A stretch of DNA of 64,000 nucleotides, taken from UTCFX2 sp963827155. GTDB taxonomy: Bacteria > Chloroflexota > Anaerolineae > Anaerolineales > UBA4823. Under the pieces are notes generated by a model. That model worked only from the letters and a program-made list of their open reading frames with translations, did not search any database and had not been told where the DNA came from. The stretch is from assembly GCA_963827155.1 (NCBI GenBank), contig CAWGZV010000002.1, positions 1,178,001 to 1,242,000 of the forward strand, written 5' to 3'. The translations under genes were made by a program, and so were the position numbers. Of the stretch, positions 26,897-36,225 are shown piece by piece (within the stretch, counting starts at the first letter, position 1; each line of letters opens with the position of its first letter).

Positions 26897-27175
26897 ATTC
26901 GCTACCTCCTTATTCGACGTAAAGAACGCTGCCGACGCAGGTCATTTTTCAGCAAGTATACAAGATATGCTGCCAATGGTACTCTGTTTTATCCTCGATA
27001 ATATTAATAAGGACATGACAATGGTCATGAAATCGAGGATAGTCCTAACTATTTATTCCCAACAGCCATGTCTATAATGGTTCAGATTCGGTCGTTCTGC
27101 TAAGGGTATCTCACAAAAAAAAAAGAAAAATAAAGCAAATTTCCAATTTCACACTATCAGAATAATGGAGATCGT

Positions 27176-27922
27176 ATGAGCGTGTTAATTCAAACATCGT
27201 CAGGCATTGGAAACGCGTCACAACTGCTCTACCACGCCTGGTGGAGCTACCTGATATGGATCATCGCGGCAGGGGCCCTCGGATTTGCCACCGCCGGAAT
27301 TTTCTCCGGTTGGCTGCGCCTGTCGCGCAGCATTTTTCTGATCCCATACGCCGTGCTGGTCGTACTCTTCGGGTATGCCTACTGGCAGTGGAGCGGGATA
27401 TCAGTTGCCGAGCTGGTACGACACAATTGGGTCTGGGGAGTGATCGGAGCCGTGCTGATAGGGGTGTTCGTGGTGCGCAATGTGCTTTCTCAGCCCGCCT
27501 CCCCTCACAAAAGCGGCTTGCAGCTGATTTTTGAGCTGTTGTGGAGCGGGATCGTCTACGGCGGGATGGACGCCTTGCTGCTCTCTGTTCTGCCCGTGCT
27601 GGCTGCCTGGCAGGCTTTTTCGACCCTGGGTTGGACTTCGAGCTGGTTTGGGGCGATCGTGGTAGGGGTGATTGCGCTCCTACTCAGTCTGTTCGTCACT
27701 GCCAGCTACCACCTCGGCTTTCGAGAATATCGCCGACCAGGCAGAATCGCCGGTCCAACAATCGGCAACGGCGTGATGAGCCTGGGTTACCTGCTGACCA
27801 ACAACCCTCTCACCGCCATCTTCAGCCATATTGCGATGCATATTGCAGGCGTGCTGCACGGACCAAACTCGGTCATGCAGCTCCCGCCCCATTATGAGAT
27901 GGTTGGAAGGAACAAGCCGTGA
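27176..27922 (+). CDS. Multi-pass membrane protein, CPBP-protease-like layout without its catalytic motif
   Basis: 248 residues with about seven membrane helices. The C-terminal end NPLTAIFSHIAMHIAGVLHG recalls the last His motifs of CPBP (Abi) intramembrane proteases, but the EExxxR motif is absent; the assignment is weak. A GGAG precedes the ATG. Its TGA overlaps the GTG start of the next gene (GTGA), so the two are coupled. Confidence 0.6.
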   Translation: MSVLIQTSSGIGNASQLLYHAWWSYLIWIIAAGALGFATAGIFSGWLRLSRSIFLIPYAVLVVLFGYAYWQWSGISVAELVRHNWVWGVIGAVLIGVFVVRNVLSQPASPHKSGLQLIFELLWSGIVYGGMDALLLSVLPVLAAWQAFSTLGWTSSWFGAIVVGVIALLLSLFVTASYHLGFREYRRPGRIAGPTIGNGVMSLGYLLTNNPLTAIFSHIAMHIAGVLHGPNSVMQLPPHYEMVGRNKP

Positions 27923-28440
27923 CCTTCCACAATCCAGCTGCCCCGGATACACCCTCCCCCCGTTCCATTAGCGAGCAAACCCGGGCGCCCTCTCTCCTGC
28001 TTCCGCTCTTCAAGCTCCCACTGGTGCTCTACCGACTGCGCCTTGGCTGGGTCGTGGGTCACCGTTTCATGCAGCTAACGCATGTGGGTCGGCGCAGCGG
28101 TAAGATCCGAAAGACGGTCCTGGCGGTCTTGTGCTTCGATCGGCAAACCAAGGAGATTATGGCGGTTTCGGCCTGGAATGCCAGCGAGTGGTATAAAAAT
28201 ATCCAGGCTGCGCCGGCGCTGAAGGTTGAGACCGGGCTCACTCATTATGCTCCTGATCAGCGCGACTTATCCTCCGAAGAAATTGCCCATTTGTTCGTAG
28301 TTTTCCGGCAGGAGCACCCGATATTCAGCCGGATGGTCTGTCGTATTCCTGGCTGGAAATGGGATTCGTCCTACGAAGAGTTCCTCATCTTGGCGCAAAC
28401 CTTAAATGGCGTTGCTTTCCGCCCGAAGGATAAAGGATAA
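27919..28440 (+). CDS. F420-type (Ddn-fold) nitroreductase family protein
   Basis: 173 residues beginning at a GTG that overlaps the stop of the upstream membrane protein. Motifs: MQLTHVGRRSGKIRKTVLAV, IMAVSAWNASEWYKNIQAAP and ALKVETG, matching the deazaflavin-dependent nitroreductase family, though more diverged than the other three copies. Coupling with a membrane protein suggests a membrane-associated reductase. Third of four in the window. Confidence 0.78.
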   Translation: MTFHNPAAPDTPSPRSISEQTRAPSLLLPLFKLPLVLYRLRLGWVVGHRFMQLTHVGRRSGKIRKTVLAVLCFDRQTKEIMAVSAWNASEWYKNIQAAPALKVETGLTHYAPDQRDLSSEEIAHLFVVFRQEHPIFSRMVCRIPGWKWDSSYEEFLILAQTLNGVAFRPKDKG

Positions 28441-28449
28441 ATTAATGGA

Positions 28450-29226
28450 TTAATGGATGCCCTTGTGAGAAGCTAATTCTGTTGATAGGGAAAATTCTTT
28501 CCCCAACTGGTATGACCGCTCCAAATATCCCCGCCTGGTTTCAGCATCCACGGTAGGCACGGTGTAGAAATAAACATGTTCGACGTGCTTCACCCCGGGG
28601 TAGCGCAGCCCCCAGTCATCGATGATGCGGGTCATCGGCGCTTCCCAATCGGTCTTATAGTCTTTTTCATTAAATAGGGTTGTGCTGATGACCAGGGCTT
28701 TTTCATGGTGAAGCAGCGGTATCCGACCTTTCAAATCACCGTCCCAGCCTTCGGATGTCAAGGAATAAGCATCGCCGTAGGCGAAGACCCGCTCGAACCA
28801 CCCTTTCAGGATCGCAGGAAAATGGAGCCAGAATACGGGCGAAATAAAGGCGAGACCTTGGGCATTTTTCAGCTTCTCCCATTGGGCAATCACGTCTTTG
28901 GGGCGGTGTTCGTGGATGAATTTCGCCACCTGAGCATTATCCTTTCCGCGGAGCCAGCGGGAGGCGATAAATCTCTGAACAGGACCCCCGGCGGAATCCA
29001 ACACGTGCTGCTTGAGGTTCATCCGTTCGAGTATATCTGGCGGTATGCTTTCATGCACATAGCTGGCAAAATCCTGGGTGCGGAAAACCGGGTCAAAATC
29101 AATCGCGTAAAGATCCACCACTTCGCTGGTGTGACCGGCATCCTCCAGCCCTTTGGTGAACTGCTGAAGAATGGCATGGCAGAATGATTTGGGATTCGGA
29201 TGGGCGTAAACTGTCAAGACTTTCAT
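28450..29226 (-). CDS. NAD(P)H-dependent oxidoreductase, flavodoxin-2 (NQO1/MdaB) family
   Basis: 258 residues from the ATG at 29226 (MKVLTVYAHPNPKSFCHAIL), chosen because AAAGGAAA stands before it and the family starts there; the frame extends further upstream without a site. The middle has LAFISPVFWLHFPAILKGWF, the FMN-binding and substrate loop of quinone reductases. It probably reduces quinones or other acceptors by two electrons. Followed by the convergent end of the Ddn-like gene. Confidence 0.87.
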   Translation of the reverse strand: MKVLTVYAHPNPKSFCHAILQQFTKGLEDAGHTSEVVDLYAIDFDPVFRTQDFASYVHESIPPDILERMNLKQHVLDSAGGPVQRFIASRWLRGKDNAQVAKFIHEHRPKDVIAQWEKLKNAQGLAFISPVFWLHFPAILKGWFERVFAYGDAYSLTSEGWDGDLKGRIPLLHHEKALVISTTLFNEKDYKTDWEAPMTRIIDDWGLRYPGVKHVEHVYFYTVPTVDAETRRGYLERSYQLGKEFSLSTELASHKGIH

Positions 29227-29376
29227 CGGATTTTCCTTTCGTAATATTTTTTGATTCAGTTTCATCACTGCGTACCAGCCTGATTCATTCATCAAATGTC
29301 CCCGCAGCTCGCAGGTCCTGCGGCAGCTTTTGGTTATAGGTTCAATACCTGAAATGGATTATTTCTCTTTGGTCTG

Positions 29377-29805
29377 TTAGCCCTCCTCATCCTGCATCCG
29401 GCTGCGGATAAACAGGTATGTCCCAAGGACGAATCCCACAGTCTCGATGAGCGAAATGAGGTAGCTGCCGGTTGACCCTGGAACGGAGAACAGGAACAGG
29501 ACCGGCCGACCGAGGCCGCCGAACAACCCGGCAATCAAGAACGACCAGCTCGCGATTTCAAGCTGACGCCGGGGCAGGCTCATCCGGTCGACGAGAAAAC
29601 CAAAGAAGAAATTTACGAAAGCCGTGAACACGCCGTACGCATGCAGGATTTTCCAGGTCTGGTACTCGCGCTCGGTCAGCATGGAGCCCCCGAATAAATC
29701 CACGGTCAGGGGAATGCCGACCACCACGCCGACGAGCAGAAACAAGACCACGCCGAAGACGACATTCTTCCGACCTACATCTACGCCTGCTAAAAACCGT
29801 TTCAT
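29377..29805 (-). CDS. Four-helix membrane protein, unknown function
   Basis: 142 residues with four hydrophobic helices (about 14-36, 52-72, 82-105, 112-132). It starts MKRFLAGVDVGRKNVVFGVV, preceded by AAAGGAG. No catalytic motif seen. It lies 35 bases downstream of the C_GCAxxG_C_C gene on the same strand, so co-transcription is likely. Confidence 0.75.
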   Translation of the reverse strand: MKRFLAGVDVGRKNVVFGVVLFLLVGVVVGIPLTVDLFGGSMLTEREYQTWKILHAYGVFTAFVNFFFGFLVDRMSLPRRQLEIASWSFLIAGLFGGLGRPVLFLFSVPGSTGSYLISLIETVGFVLGTYLFIRSRMQDEEG

Positions 29806-29839
29806 GACAATCTCCTTTCAAATTTTGGATGAATGTTTC

Positions 29840-30802
29840 TCAAACAGAAATCACCGCCTGCACCTTTGCGGCAACCTTCTCAGCGATTTGCTTGCAGCTC
29901 GTGAGGCAGTCACGTTCGATGTAATCATTCACTCCAGCCTGGTTAGAAAAGTCGCAATGGGTGATCGCCTGGCATTGGGTGCTCCCGAACTCTTTGTTAA
30001 ACCATCTCGAGAGCTTGAAGCCCCGGTTCATGCTGCGGTTGAACTTATTGATCTTTTCGTCGAAGGCATTTCCACCAACAGTCATGATGGCAAGCAGCCG
30101 GATGACCCGCAGGGGGCTGTCTTCGATCTCACCCGTCTTCAAGCCAATTGCCATCACACCTGCGGTGAAGGCGCTGCAGGTGCGTCCCATGAACAGCGTC
30201 CCGCCGATGAAAGCGGAAACGGCGTCGAACAGCTCCGGATCTTTCAATGCGTCAAAACCGAGGTGGGTAAGTACAGCCTGGGCGCAGTGGAAATTGGATC
30301 TTTTGAAATGTGCGTACAGGTTGGAATAAGCCGCTCTAGCCGACGGCGGGATCGGATCATGAGAACTGCCGTCCAGCGCATCCATGTAAAGGCCGGGCGA
30401 ACGCAAGACCGGCGGGATGCAATGCCTGGGGAATCGGTCATTCCCGCGGATCTCCCGGCACTGCAGGGTGCCGTGGCAGGCAGAGAAGCTCTGGCAGAGG
30501 GCGTGCCCTTTATCGAAGATCACCGGCAGCTGATGGTCGTCAGCCTCCAAACCGAAGCGCGTCCCCAACAGGACCAGGGGCGAGGTGACGCCCCCGCACT
30601 CGAAACCGGTGTTGCCGATCCCTCCAGGCATGCCTGCGCTGAGCCTGACCAGCCATTCTTCTTTTGCCGACGAGATATCCAGGATCGTCTTCATCACCGT
30701 AGGTGCGCAGTGACCCATCTTGATCAGGTTTCCGAGGGCGGTTGGGTAAAATTCGCTCCCCGAGCTGGGCTTATGCTTTGGGCTGATCTGTTGACGGTCC
30801 AT
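29840..30802 (-). CDS. C_GCAxxG_C_C family protein with two copies of the domain
   Basis: 320 residues. Two domains of about 140 residues each carry the Cys pattern of this redox/metal-associated family: GIGNTGFECGGVTSPLVLLG with later FSACHGTLQCREIRG in the first, and SNFHCAQAVLTHLG with RTCSAFTAGVMAIGL in the second. GGAGG lies just before the ATG. Members are often encoded beside electron-transfer proteins; the biochemical role is unknown. A single-copy ancestor seems to have been duplicated and fused. Confidence 0.8.
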   Translation of the reverse strand: MDRQQISPKHKPSSGSEFYPTALGNLIKMGHCAPTVMKTILDISSAKEEWLVRLSAGMPGGIGNTGFECGGVTSPLVLLGTRFGLEADDHQLPVIFDKGHALCQSFSACHGTLQCREIRGNDRFPRHCIPPVLRSPGLYMDALDGSSHDPIPPSARAAYSNLYAHFKRSNFHCAQAVLTHLGFDALKDPELFDAVSAFIGGTLFMGRTCSAFTAGVMAIGLKTGEIEDSPLRVIRLLAIMTVGGNAFDEKINKFNRSMNRGFKLSRWFNKEFGSTQCQAITHCDFSNQAGVNDYIERDCLTSCKQIAEKVAAKVQAVISV

Positions 30803-30834
30803 TTCATTCCTCCGGGTCTTTATGAAGCTGGGAA

Positions 30835-31133
30835 TTACTGATTGTCAGCCGATGAGCGCTTCGTTTGAACTTCATTCAAAGCGAGCAGCTTCAGGTTCAG
30901 GCGTCCAAGCTTATTCAACACTCCCATAAGAGAGGCCTGGTCCTGGATGGAGCCGTAAAGGATCATCTCTCCGTTCTCCAACAACCGCACTTCCAACCCT
31001 TCCAGCCACTCCGACCATTTTTGATCGAGATGACCTTTGACCCGAATTTCATAAACTTTTAACTGGGGGGCGCGGTACACTGGTTTTGAGCCTCGCCTTG
31101 TTGCCTGGATGCTTCCGGTTTACCTTGATCCAT
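30835..31133 (-). CDS. Small protein of unknown function, start possibly frameshifted
   Basis: From 31080 the reading is VYRAPQLKVYEIRVKGHLDQ and ends about 81 residues later, with a conserved-looking EVRLLENGEMILYGSIQDQ core (beta-alpha-beta, ACT- or BON-like size). The nearest strong binding site (AAGGAA) belongs to an ATG at 31133, whose frame (MDQGKPEASRQQGEAQNQ) merges with this one if one base is added near 31085. Otherwise the GTG at 31080 is the start. Same strand as the C_GCAxxG_C_C gene. Confidence 0.55.
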
Positions 31134-31312
31134 GGGTAATTCCTTATCTGAACCTGACCCCATTTTGCCGTTTAACTCATCAAAACACATCGACCAAAAG
31201 ATGCAGACGGGGTTGTATTTCGAGCTGGATTAATGATGGAGGGGGATTAATAAAAACGGCGGCTGTATTTTGAAAGCCGCCTGAGGAAATATCCAAATGC
31301 CTGGCAAGTAAT

Positions 31313-33580
31313 TTAGCGGATGAGGGATAACTCTTTTCCAAGCGAAATCGCCTGTACCCGGTTTTTTGCCCCGAGCTTGGAATAGATATTGCTGATATGT
31401 CGCTTCACAGTGGGGATGGAAATGACCAGCCGGTCGGCAATTTCCTGGTTGGTGCATCCCTTCTCAATGAGCGCTAAAAGCTCAAGCTCCCTCTTCGTGA
31501 GCGGCTCGACAAGCTGGGTGGGATTCTGTGTTCCTCGGTGCGAGGGAGCGCTCACTTCGGCCAACAGCTCTGAAACATAGCTGCCGGCGACCTGATGGAC
31601 TTTAGCCTGGTAAAGTAGCCTGACGATCGGCTCGCCTTCATCCAGAAAAACCCGGACATAGCCTTCCGGTTGGGCGAGCAAGACAGCCCTTCCCAAGACG
31701 GATAATGCCTGCTCCAGGTTATTTTTGCCGTGATAGATGAGCGCTTGAAGGACGAGAATCTCGATTACCCTGCCAATCCGATCCCCAACCTCAGCCTGGT
31801 GCAGCAGCCGTTCGCCCAACTTGAGTGCAAGATCGTATTTTCTTCGAGCCAGGAGCACGCGCAGCAAAATTAAAACCATGGGTTCATGGAGATAAGGGAT
31901 TTCAAGCTCCCCGTCAATCTCCTCCAAATAGATTCCCGCCTTTTGGACGAAGAACGAAGCCCGCTCCAGATTGCCCTGATCGATCTGTAAACGCGCCAAT
32001 ACGGAACTTACCCAGGAGGCGTAGCGCGGGGCAAGGTCAAAGCCAGCCAACAGCTCTTCCGCCGCTTTGGCAGCAGCCTGGGTTGCATCTGAATGGGAAA
32101 ATGTACGCTCCAGCCGGGCGAGCTGAGCGAAACAAACCGCTTGCAGATCCATATTTCCCCACTGCCGGCAAAGGTTGAGACTCTGCTGCGCATATTGGAA
32201 AGCCTCATCCAGCCGGTTCCACTCATAATAGACCTGGCTTAATTCAAGCATGGACCGCCCTGAAATGACCGCTTTTTGACCATCCGGACGAGAGGCCAGC
32301 GTTATCGTTTCAGAATTTATCCTGGCTGCCTGGCGAAGTCGCCCCTGCTCCACCAGGATATTCGCCAGGTTGGAGTTGACGACGATGGTCAGGTGAAAAT
32401 CGCCGGCTTCCTGGCAGATGCGAGCAGACACCAGGTAGGCTTGCCTGGCTTCTTCAAGATCGCCGGTTATTGAGGTGGCGTCGCCGAGCAGTGAAGTCGA
32501 GACTGCCCGTAAGCTGCGGGTGACGAGATCGGCATCCGGCAGGACCGCGATCGCCTGTCTGGCAAATTCGGCGGCTTTATGCGGCAAACCCCTCAAATTT
32601 GCCTGGTGGGCACGCGCCGCTGCGATGGTTCCCTGCATGACCTTCACATCCTGAGAGGGTTCCAGGGAAGATATCAAATCCTCAGCCTTTTCCAGCATTC
32701 CGTCCACCCGATCGAGGTCGCCGCTGAGGGCATACGCCCAGGCTTTATAGATGCTCATCCAGGGGTGATCCTGGGCGTGGGGCTCCACCGCTGCAACCCA
32801 CCTCAAGACCGCCATCACCTCCCCACGGATCAGCATGAGGACGCCGTACTGCTCGAGCAGCCTGGTGGCTTGATCCAAGTCGCCTGCCAGCAGGGCATGG
32901 TCGATCGCCTCGGGGAGATAGCCATTTTGCTCGAACCACCCCGAAGCGCCTTTATAAAGCCTGGTGGCTATATCAGGGTACAGATTTTCCAGAGTACGCT
33001 TGAGCACGTCACAGAACAGGTGATGGTAGCGGTACCAGCAGCGGCGATCATCGAGAGGCACCAGGAACATGTTTTTTCGTTCCAGCTCCTCGAGAATTTC
33101 CTGTCCATTCACCCGATCGCTGGGGTCTGGCTCAATGATCGCATCGCATAAAGGTCCGCACATGCGGCTCAATATGGATGTGCGCAGCAAAAATGTGCTG
33201 GTTTTCTCAGGCAGCCGCTTCAACACTTCTTCGGTCAGATAATCGATGATGTAATGATGGCTGCCGGCAAAGTCGGCGACAAAAGCGTGGATGTCTTCAC
33301 TGCCCTGCATAGACAGGGCGGCGAGCTGTATGCCGGCGATCCAGCCTTCAGTTCTTAACTGCATAGCCGCTAAGTCAGCCGGAGACAGATCCAAAGCCAT
33401 CACCGTGCGGAGAAAATCGGCCATTTCATCCCGCGTGAAGCGGAGTTGATCAGCCCTGATCTCCACGATCTGATTGCGGACCCGCAGGTGAGAAAGCGGC
33501 AGCAGCGGATCCGTCCGTGAGATCAGGATGAGGTGGATGCTGGCTGGGGCATGATCGATGAGCGCCCCAAGGAAATCCAA
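31313..33580 (-). CDS. MalT-like LuxR-family regulator, C-terminal part of a frameshifted gene
   Basis: 755 residues: the end of the STAND ATPase domain (LILISRTDPLLPLSHLRVRN), a winged-helix region, tetratricopeptide-like helices (about 250-640) and a C-terminal LuxR DNA-binding domain (PLTKRELELLALIEKGCTNQ, then IPTVKRHISNIYSKLGAKNR). The first Met is internal to the gene: the frame upstream reads SLQAQPV directly after LDDFH of the N-terminal piece. Such regulators bind an inducer via the TPR part, oligomerise with ATP and activate nearby operons. No target operon is obvious here. Confidence 0.85.
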   Translation of the reverse strand: MDFLGALIDHAPASIHLILISRTDPLLPLSHLRVRNQIVEIRADQLRFTRDEMADFLRTVMALDLSPADLAAMQLRTEGWIAGIQLAALSMQGSEDIHAFVADFAGSHHYIIDYLTEEVLKRLPEKTSTFLLRTSILSRMCGPLCDAIIEPDPSDRVNGQEILEELERKNMFLVPLDDRRCWYRYHHLFCDVLKRTLENLYPDIATRLYKGASGWFEQNGYLPEAIDHALLAGDLDQATRLLEQYGVLMLIRGEVMAVLRWVAAVEPHAQDHPWMSIYKAWAYALSGDLDRVDGMLEKAEDLISSLEPSQDVKVMQGTIAAARAHQANLRGLPHKAAEFARQAIAVLPDADLVTRSLRAVSTSLLGDATSITGDLEEARQAYLVSARICQEAGDFHLTIVVNSNLANILVEQGRLRQAARINSETITLASRPDGQKAVISGRSMLELSQVYYEWNRLDEAFQYAQQSLNLCRQWGNMDLQAVCFAQLARLERTFSHSDATQAAAKAAEELLAGFDLAPRYASWVSSVLARLQIDQGNLERASFFVQKAGIYLEEIDGELEIPYLHEPMVLILLRVLLARRKYDLALKLGERLLHQAEVGDRIGRVIEILVLQALIYHGKNNLEQALSVLGRAVLLAQPEGYVRVFLDEGEPIVRLLYQAKVHQVAGSYVSELLAEVSAPSHRGTQNPTQLVEPLTKRELELLALIEKGCTNQEIADRLVISIPTVKRHISNIYSKLGAKNRVQAISLGKELSLIR

Positions 33581-34064
33581 AACCGGCTGCGCCTGCAGCG
33601 ACGTGGAAGTCGTCGAGCACCAGGACGAATGGGTCTGGGAATCTGCCGATTTCGTTGATAATCGTGCTCAAGAAGGCTGGAAATGAAGCCGGACTGCGCA
33701 GGGCGCTTAACATCTCCGGTTGGATGGTCGGGACCACTTTTTGCAGGGCAGCGAGAAAAACCTGCAAGAACCGGATGATGTCGTTATCACCTTCATCCAG
33801 CGATATCCAGGCGCTCGGGATGCTGGTTTCGTGGAGAAAGCTGCAAACCAGGGTGGTTTTGCCATAACCCGCCGGGGCTGATATCAAGATAAGGGTCTTA
33901 TCAATACCAGCATGGATATGCGCAATCAAGCGAGGTCGACTAAGATGGTCTGGGCGAATTGAGGGGGTAAACAGCTTGGTGCTGAGCAGCGTTTCTACCG
34001 GCTCCGGGTTGGAAGGAGCGATTTGATCAGTCTCCGGCATCGGTGGAGGATCGATAGGCGGCAT
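33450..34064 (-). CDS. MalT-like LuxR-family regulator, N-terminal part of a frameshifted gene
   Basis: About 155 meaningful residues: a Pro-rich start, STKLFTPSIRPDHLSRPRL, Walker A SAPAGYGKTT and Walker B FVLVLDDFH. After DDFHV the frame is wrong; the reading continues in the C-terminal piece. A one-base insertion near 33600 (CACGTCGCTG) explains this. The whole gene would be 31313-34064, about 917 residues, normal for MalT-like proteins. Confidence 0.8.
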   Translation of the reverse strand: MPPIDPPPMPETDQIAPSNPEPVETLLSTKLFTPSIRPDHLSRPRLIAHIHAGIDKTLILISAPAGYGKTTLVCSFLHETSIPSAWISLDEGDNDIIRFLQVFLAALQKVVPTIQPEMLSALRSPASFPAFLSTIINEIGRFPDPFVLVLDDFHVAAGAAGFGFPWGAHRSCPSQHPPHPDLTDGSAAAAFSPAGPQSDRGDQG

Positions 34065-34308
34065 AGGAGCTCCTCTATTGAGCGCGGCTTAATAGATACG
34101 ATACTTCAATTGATTTTTTTCCCGCTAAGATTGGTCAAGTGCAGCACTGAGGTTTATTGTACAGGATTCCATTAGGATAAGCAACAAATCGGCCCGTTTT
34201 CTTCATTCCCAGAGGAAAGCCAGCCGTACCTGGCTGTGGAGGCATGCCTAAGGCGGCTCGCAGACGGCAATTGCTCAATAAGCCGCTGTGCGAATCATCC
34301 TGTTGGTA

Positions 34309-34941
34309 TCAGGTCGATTCCCTATCCCCGAAGGACTGGTTCGGTTTCCACTCCACACAGAACAAACCCTTTGGATACCATTCCGCCACGATGCACGTAG
34401 TATACTCAAATCCGTACTTCGAAATAAGCGCCGTATCTACATTTTTCAACACCACCGGCAGCATCATCCAATACAACCCCCCATGCGACACACAAACCAC
34501 TTCTTTCTCGCTGCCTCCGTAGCGCCTGACCAATCCCTCGATAAATGGCTCAAAACGCGCCCGAATATCGTAGAAACTTTCGCCCCCTTCAATCCGTTGT
34601 TCCCAACGGTGGTGCACTACCCAGGCGTCAAACAGTTCTTGCCAGCTTCGCCAGGCCTCTTCATCCGAACGACCTTCTAAGACGCCGCAATCATATTCAC
34701 GCAAAGCGTCGGTGATTTCATAATCCACGTCCAGCCGATCCGCAATAAGGACACTGGTCTCGATACAACGCAACAACGGGCTGGAATAGATAGATGTGAT
34801 GGGGTAAGGCTGCAGTCGCTGGGCCAACGCCGCAGCCTGTTCACGTCCTTTAAGGGTTAACCCATGCTGAAGACCCCAATTCGAGATCTCATGCAGTAGA
34901 TTTGCCTGGCTTTCTCCATGGCGAGCAAAGTAGATCCGCAT
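34309..34941 (-). CDS. Histidine phosphatase (phosphoglycerate mutase-like) family protein
   Basis: 210 residues opening MRIYFARHGESQAN: the RHG motif holds the phospho-accepting His, and VCVSHGGLYW near 150 the second catalytic His. YSSPLLRCIETS is the usual Arg-containing loop. Substrate cannot be told: members act on sugar phosphates, nucleotides or alpha-ribazole phosphate. Confidence 0.88.
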   Translation of the reverse strand: MRIYFARHGESQANLLHEISNWGLQHGLTLKGREQAAALAQRLQPYPITSIYSSPLLRCIETSVLIADRLDVDYEITDALREYDCGVLEGRSDEEAWRSWQELFDAWVVHHRWEQRIEGGESFYDIRARFEPFIEGLVRRYGGSEKEVVCVSHGGLYWMMLPVVLKNVDTALISKYGFEYTTCIVAEWYPKGLFCVEWKPNQSFGDREST

Positions 34942-34989
34942 AATTCCCGGTTATCTCAGCTCGCTTTACGCTGGGCGTAACCTCATCTC

Positions 34990-35301
34990 CTAATCCAAAA
35001 GTGAGCCAGGAATGTTCCCACCATTTTCCGCGAGCTTCTTGAACACAGCCTTACGCAGGGCTTCATTCTTCGCGGCAGAACCGCTTTTCAGTTCTGGAGA
35101 AACACCAAGTTCTGCAGCTAAAGCATCACGGTTTTTGCGTGAGCTGTCAATTCCCAACAAAGTTAGAAAATCCACAACCGAGACTTTCCAGTTCAAGCCC
35201 TTGCCTTCCGCTTTCTTTTCCAATACCGCCATGAGGTCTACATCAGACATGGCCTTGCCCCCCAATAGTCCTTTGATCTGGTCGATAATTTTCTCGAACA
35301 T
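34990..35301 (-). CDS. DUF3597 family protein
   Basis: 103 residues from the ATG at 35301 (MFEKIIDQIKGLLGGKAMSD), preceded by AGGAGGA. The rest (VDLMAVLEKKAEGKGLNWKV, DFLTLLGIDSSRKNRDALAA) fits DUF3597, small helical proteins of unknown role that are often near stress genes. It lies about 50 bases upstream of the phosphatase on the same strand. Confidence 0.85.
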   Translation of the reverse strand: MFEKIIDQIKGLLGGKAMSDVDLMAVLEKKAEGKGLNWKVSVVDFLTLLGIDSSRKNRDALAAELGVSPELKSGSAAKNEALRKAVFKKLAENGGNIPGSLLD

Positions 35302-35750
35302 ATTTTCCTCCTGGGCTAGGTAGCCCAATTGTTGATTCTATTGCCTATTTAAAGTTCATTAGGACAGTCTTGGATATTCCCCCGAACAATGAACCATGAT
35401 ATTTATTAATCACAATATTTCTATTGTAAAGCAGTTCATAAAAAAGATGAAGCAAAAGCCTTCTGCGACTTTCACAGTGTTCAGCATAAATTTGGAGCCG
35501 GGGATGCGGTGGAAAGGTGATGCAGCAGCCGCGGCCGGACCTGGCGAAGATGCGGCGTGGTCGAATCGGGCGATGGAAGTGAGGGGGTTGCAAAGCGGAT
35601 CAGTCGCTGCGCAGGCGGTTTCAGGCGCTTCTCCAACAGCTTTATCACCAGGTTGGAGAAAATTATCAAACCACAGGCGGTAGCTCGGGTTGACTGGGTA
35701 ATACCGACAACTTTGATGATATAATTCCAGAATACCCAAGAGGAGGATAT
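35302..35750. other. Intergenic, no gene recognised
   Basis: About 450 bases between divergent genes. Open frames on both strands here have no binding site or protein pattern. Confidence 0.4.
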
Positions 35751-36071
35751 ATGGCAACATACATGGTTCAATTTAGCTATACCGAAGAAGGTGTTAAAGG
35801 GCTTCTAAAAGATGGCGGAGCAAAACGACGGGCAGCCACCGAAGAGCTCATCAAAAGCCTGGGCGGCAAAGTGGTTGCTTATTATTTCAGCTTCGGAGAA
35901 TATGATGGCTTCTCCATCATCGAAGGGTTGGATAATGTCGATGTAACCGCGGCAGCCCTGATCGTCGGCGCAAGCGGCGCGGTCAGGACGAAAACAACCG
36001 TCCTGCTGACCCCCGAAGAGGTTGACAAAGCGGCCCAGAAGCACGGCAGCTACCGCGCTCCCGGTCAGTAA
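35751..36071 (+). CDS. GYD-domain protein
   Basis: 106 residues: MVQFSYTEEGVKGLLKDGGA, AYYFSFGEYDGFSIIEG and ALIVGASGAVRTKTTVLLT match the GYD family (PF08734), small alpha/beta proteins of unknown role. AGAGGAGG lies just before the ATG. A REP-like palindrome follows at 36147. Confidence 0.88.
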   Translation: MATYMVQFSYTEEGVKGLLKDGGAKRRAATEELIKSLGGKVVAYYFSFGEYDGFSIIEGLDNVDVTAAALIVGASGAVRTKTTVLLTPEEVDKAAQKHGSYRAPGQ

Positions 36072-36146
36072 GAAAATTCTATAAGGAAAATTCGAGGGGG
36101 CAAAAACCAACGCAGGATCTGCCGGCTGGTTTTGGTTTAACAGCTC

Positions 36147-36180
36147 GTAGGGTGGGTCGATGACCCACCATCCCCGCTAC
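36147..36180. repeat. REP-like palindrome, copy 3
   Basis: GTAGGGTGGGTC, loop GAT, GACCCACC, then ATCCCCGCTAC: an 8-pair stem (36151-36158 with 36162-36169). It shares the head with copy 2 (17448) and the tail ATCCCCGCTA with copy 1 (17034), and lies between two unrelated convergent genes. Confidence 0.75.
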
Positions 36181-36225
36181 ATGCTCTCAGCCGGCTCCCA
36201 GCTTCCTCGCCGCGAGGCGATTATG

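Noticed and set aside
29624..30841. 405-residue + strand frame opposite the C_GCAxxG_C_C gene
   Set aside because: The minus strand has a binding site, family motifs and normal length; the + frame has none.
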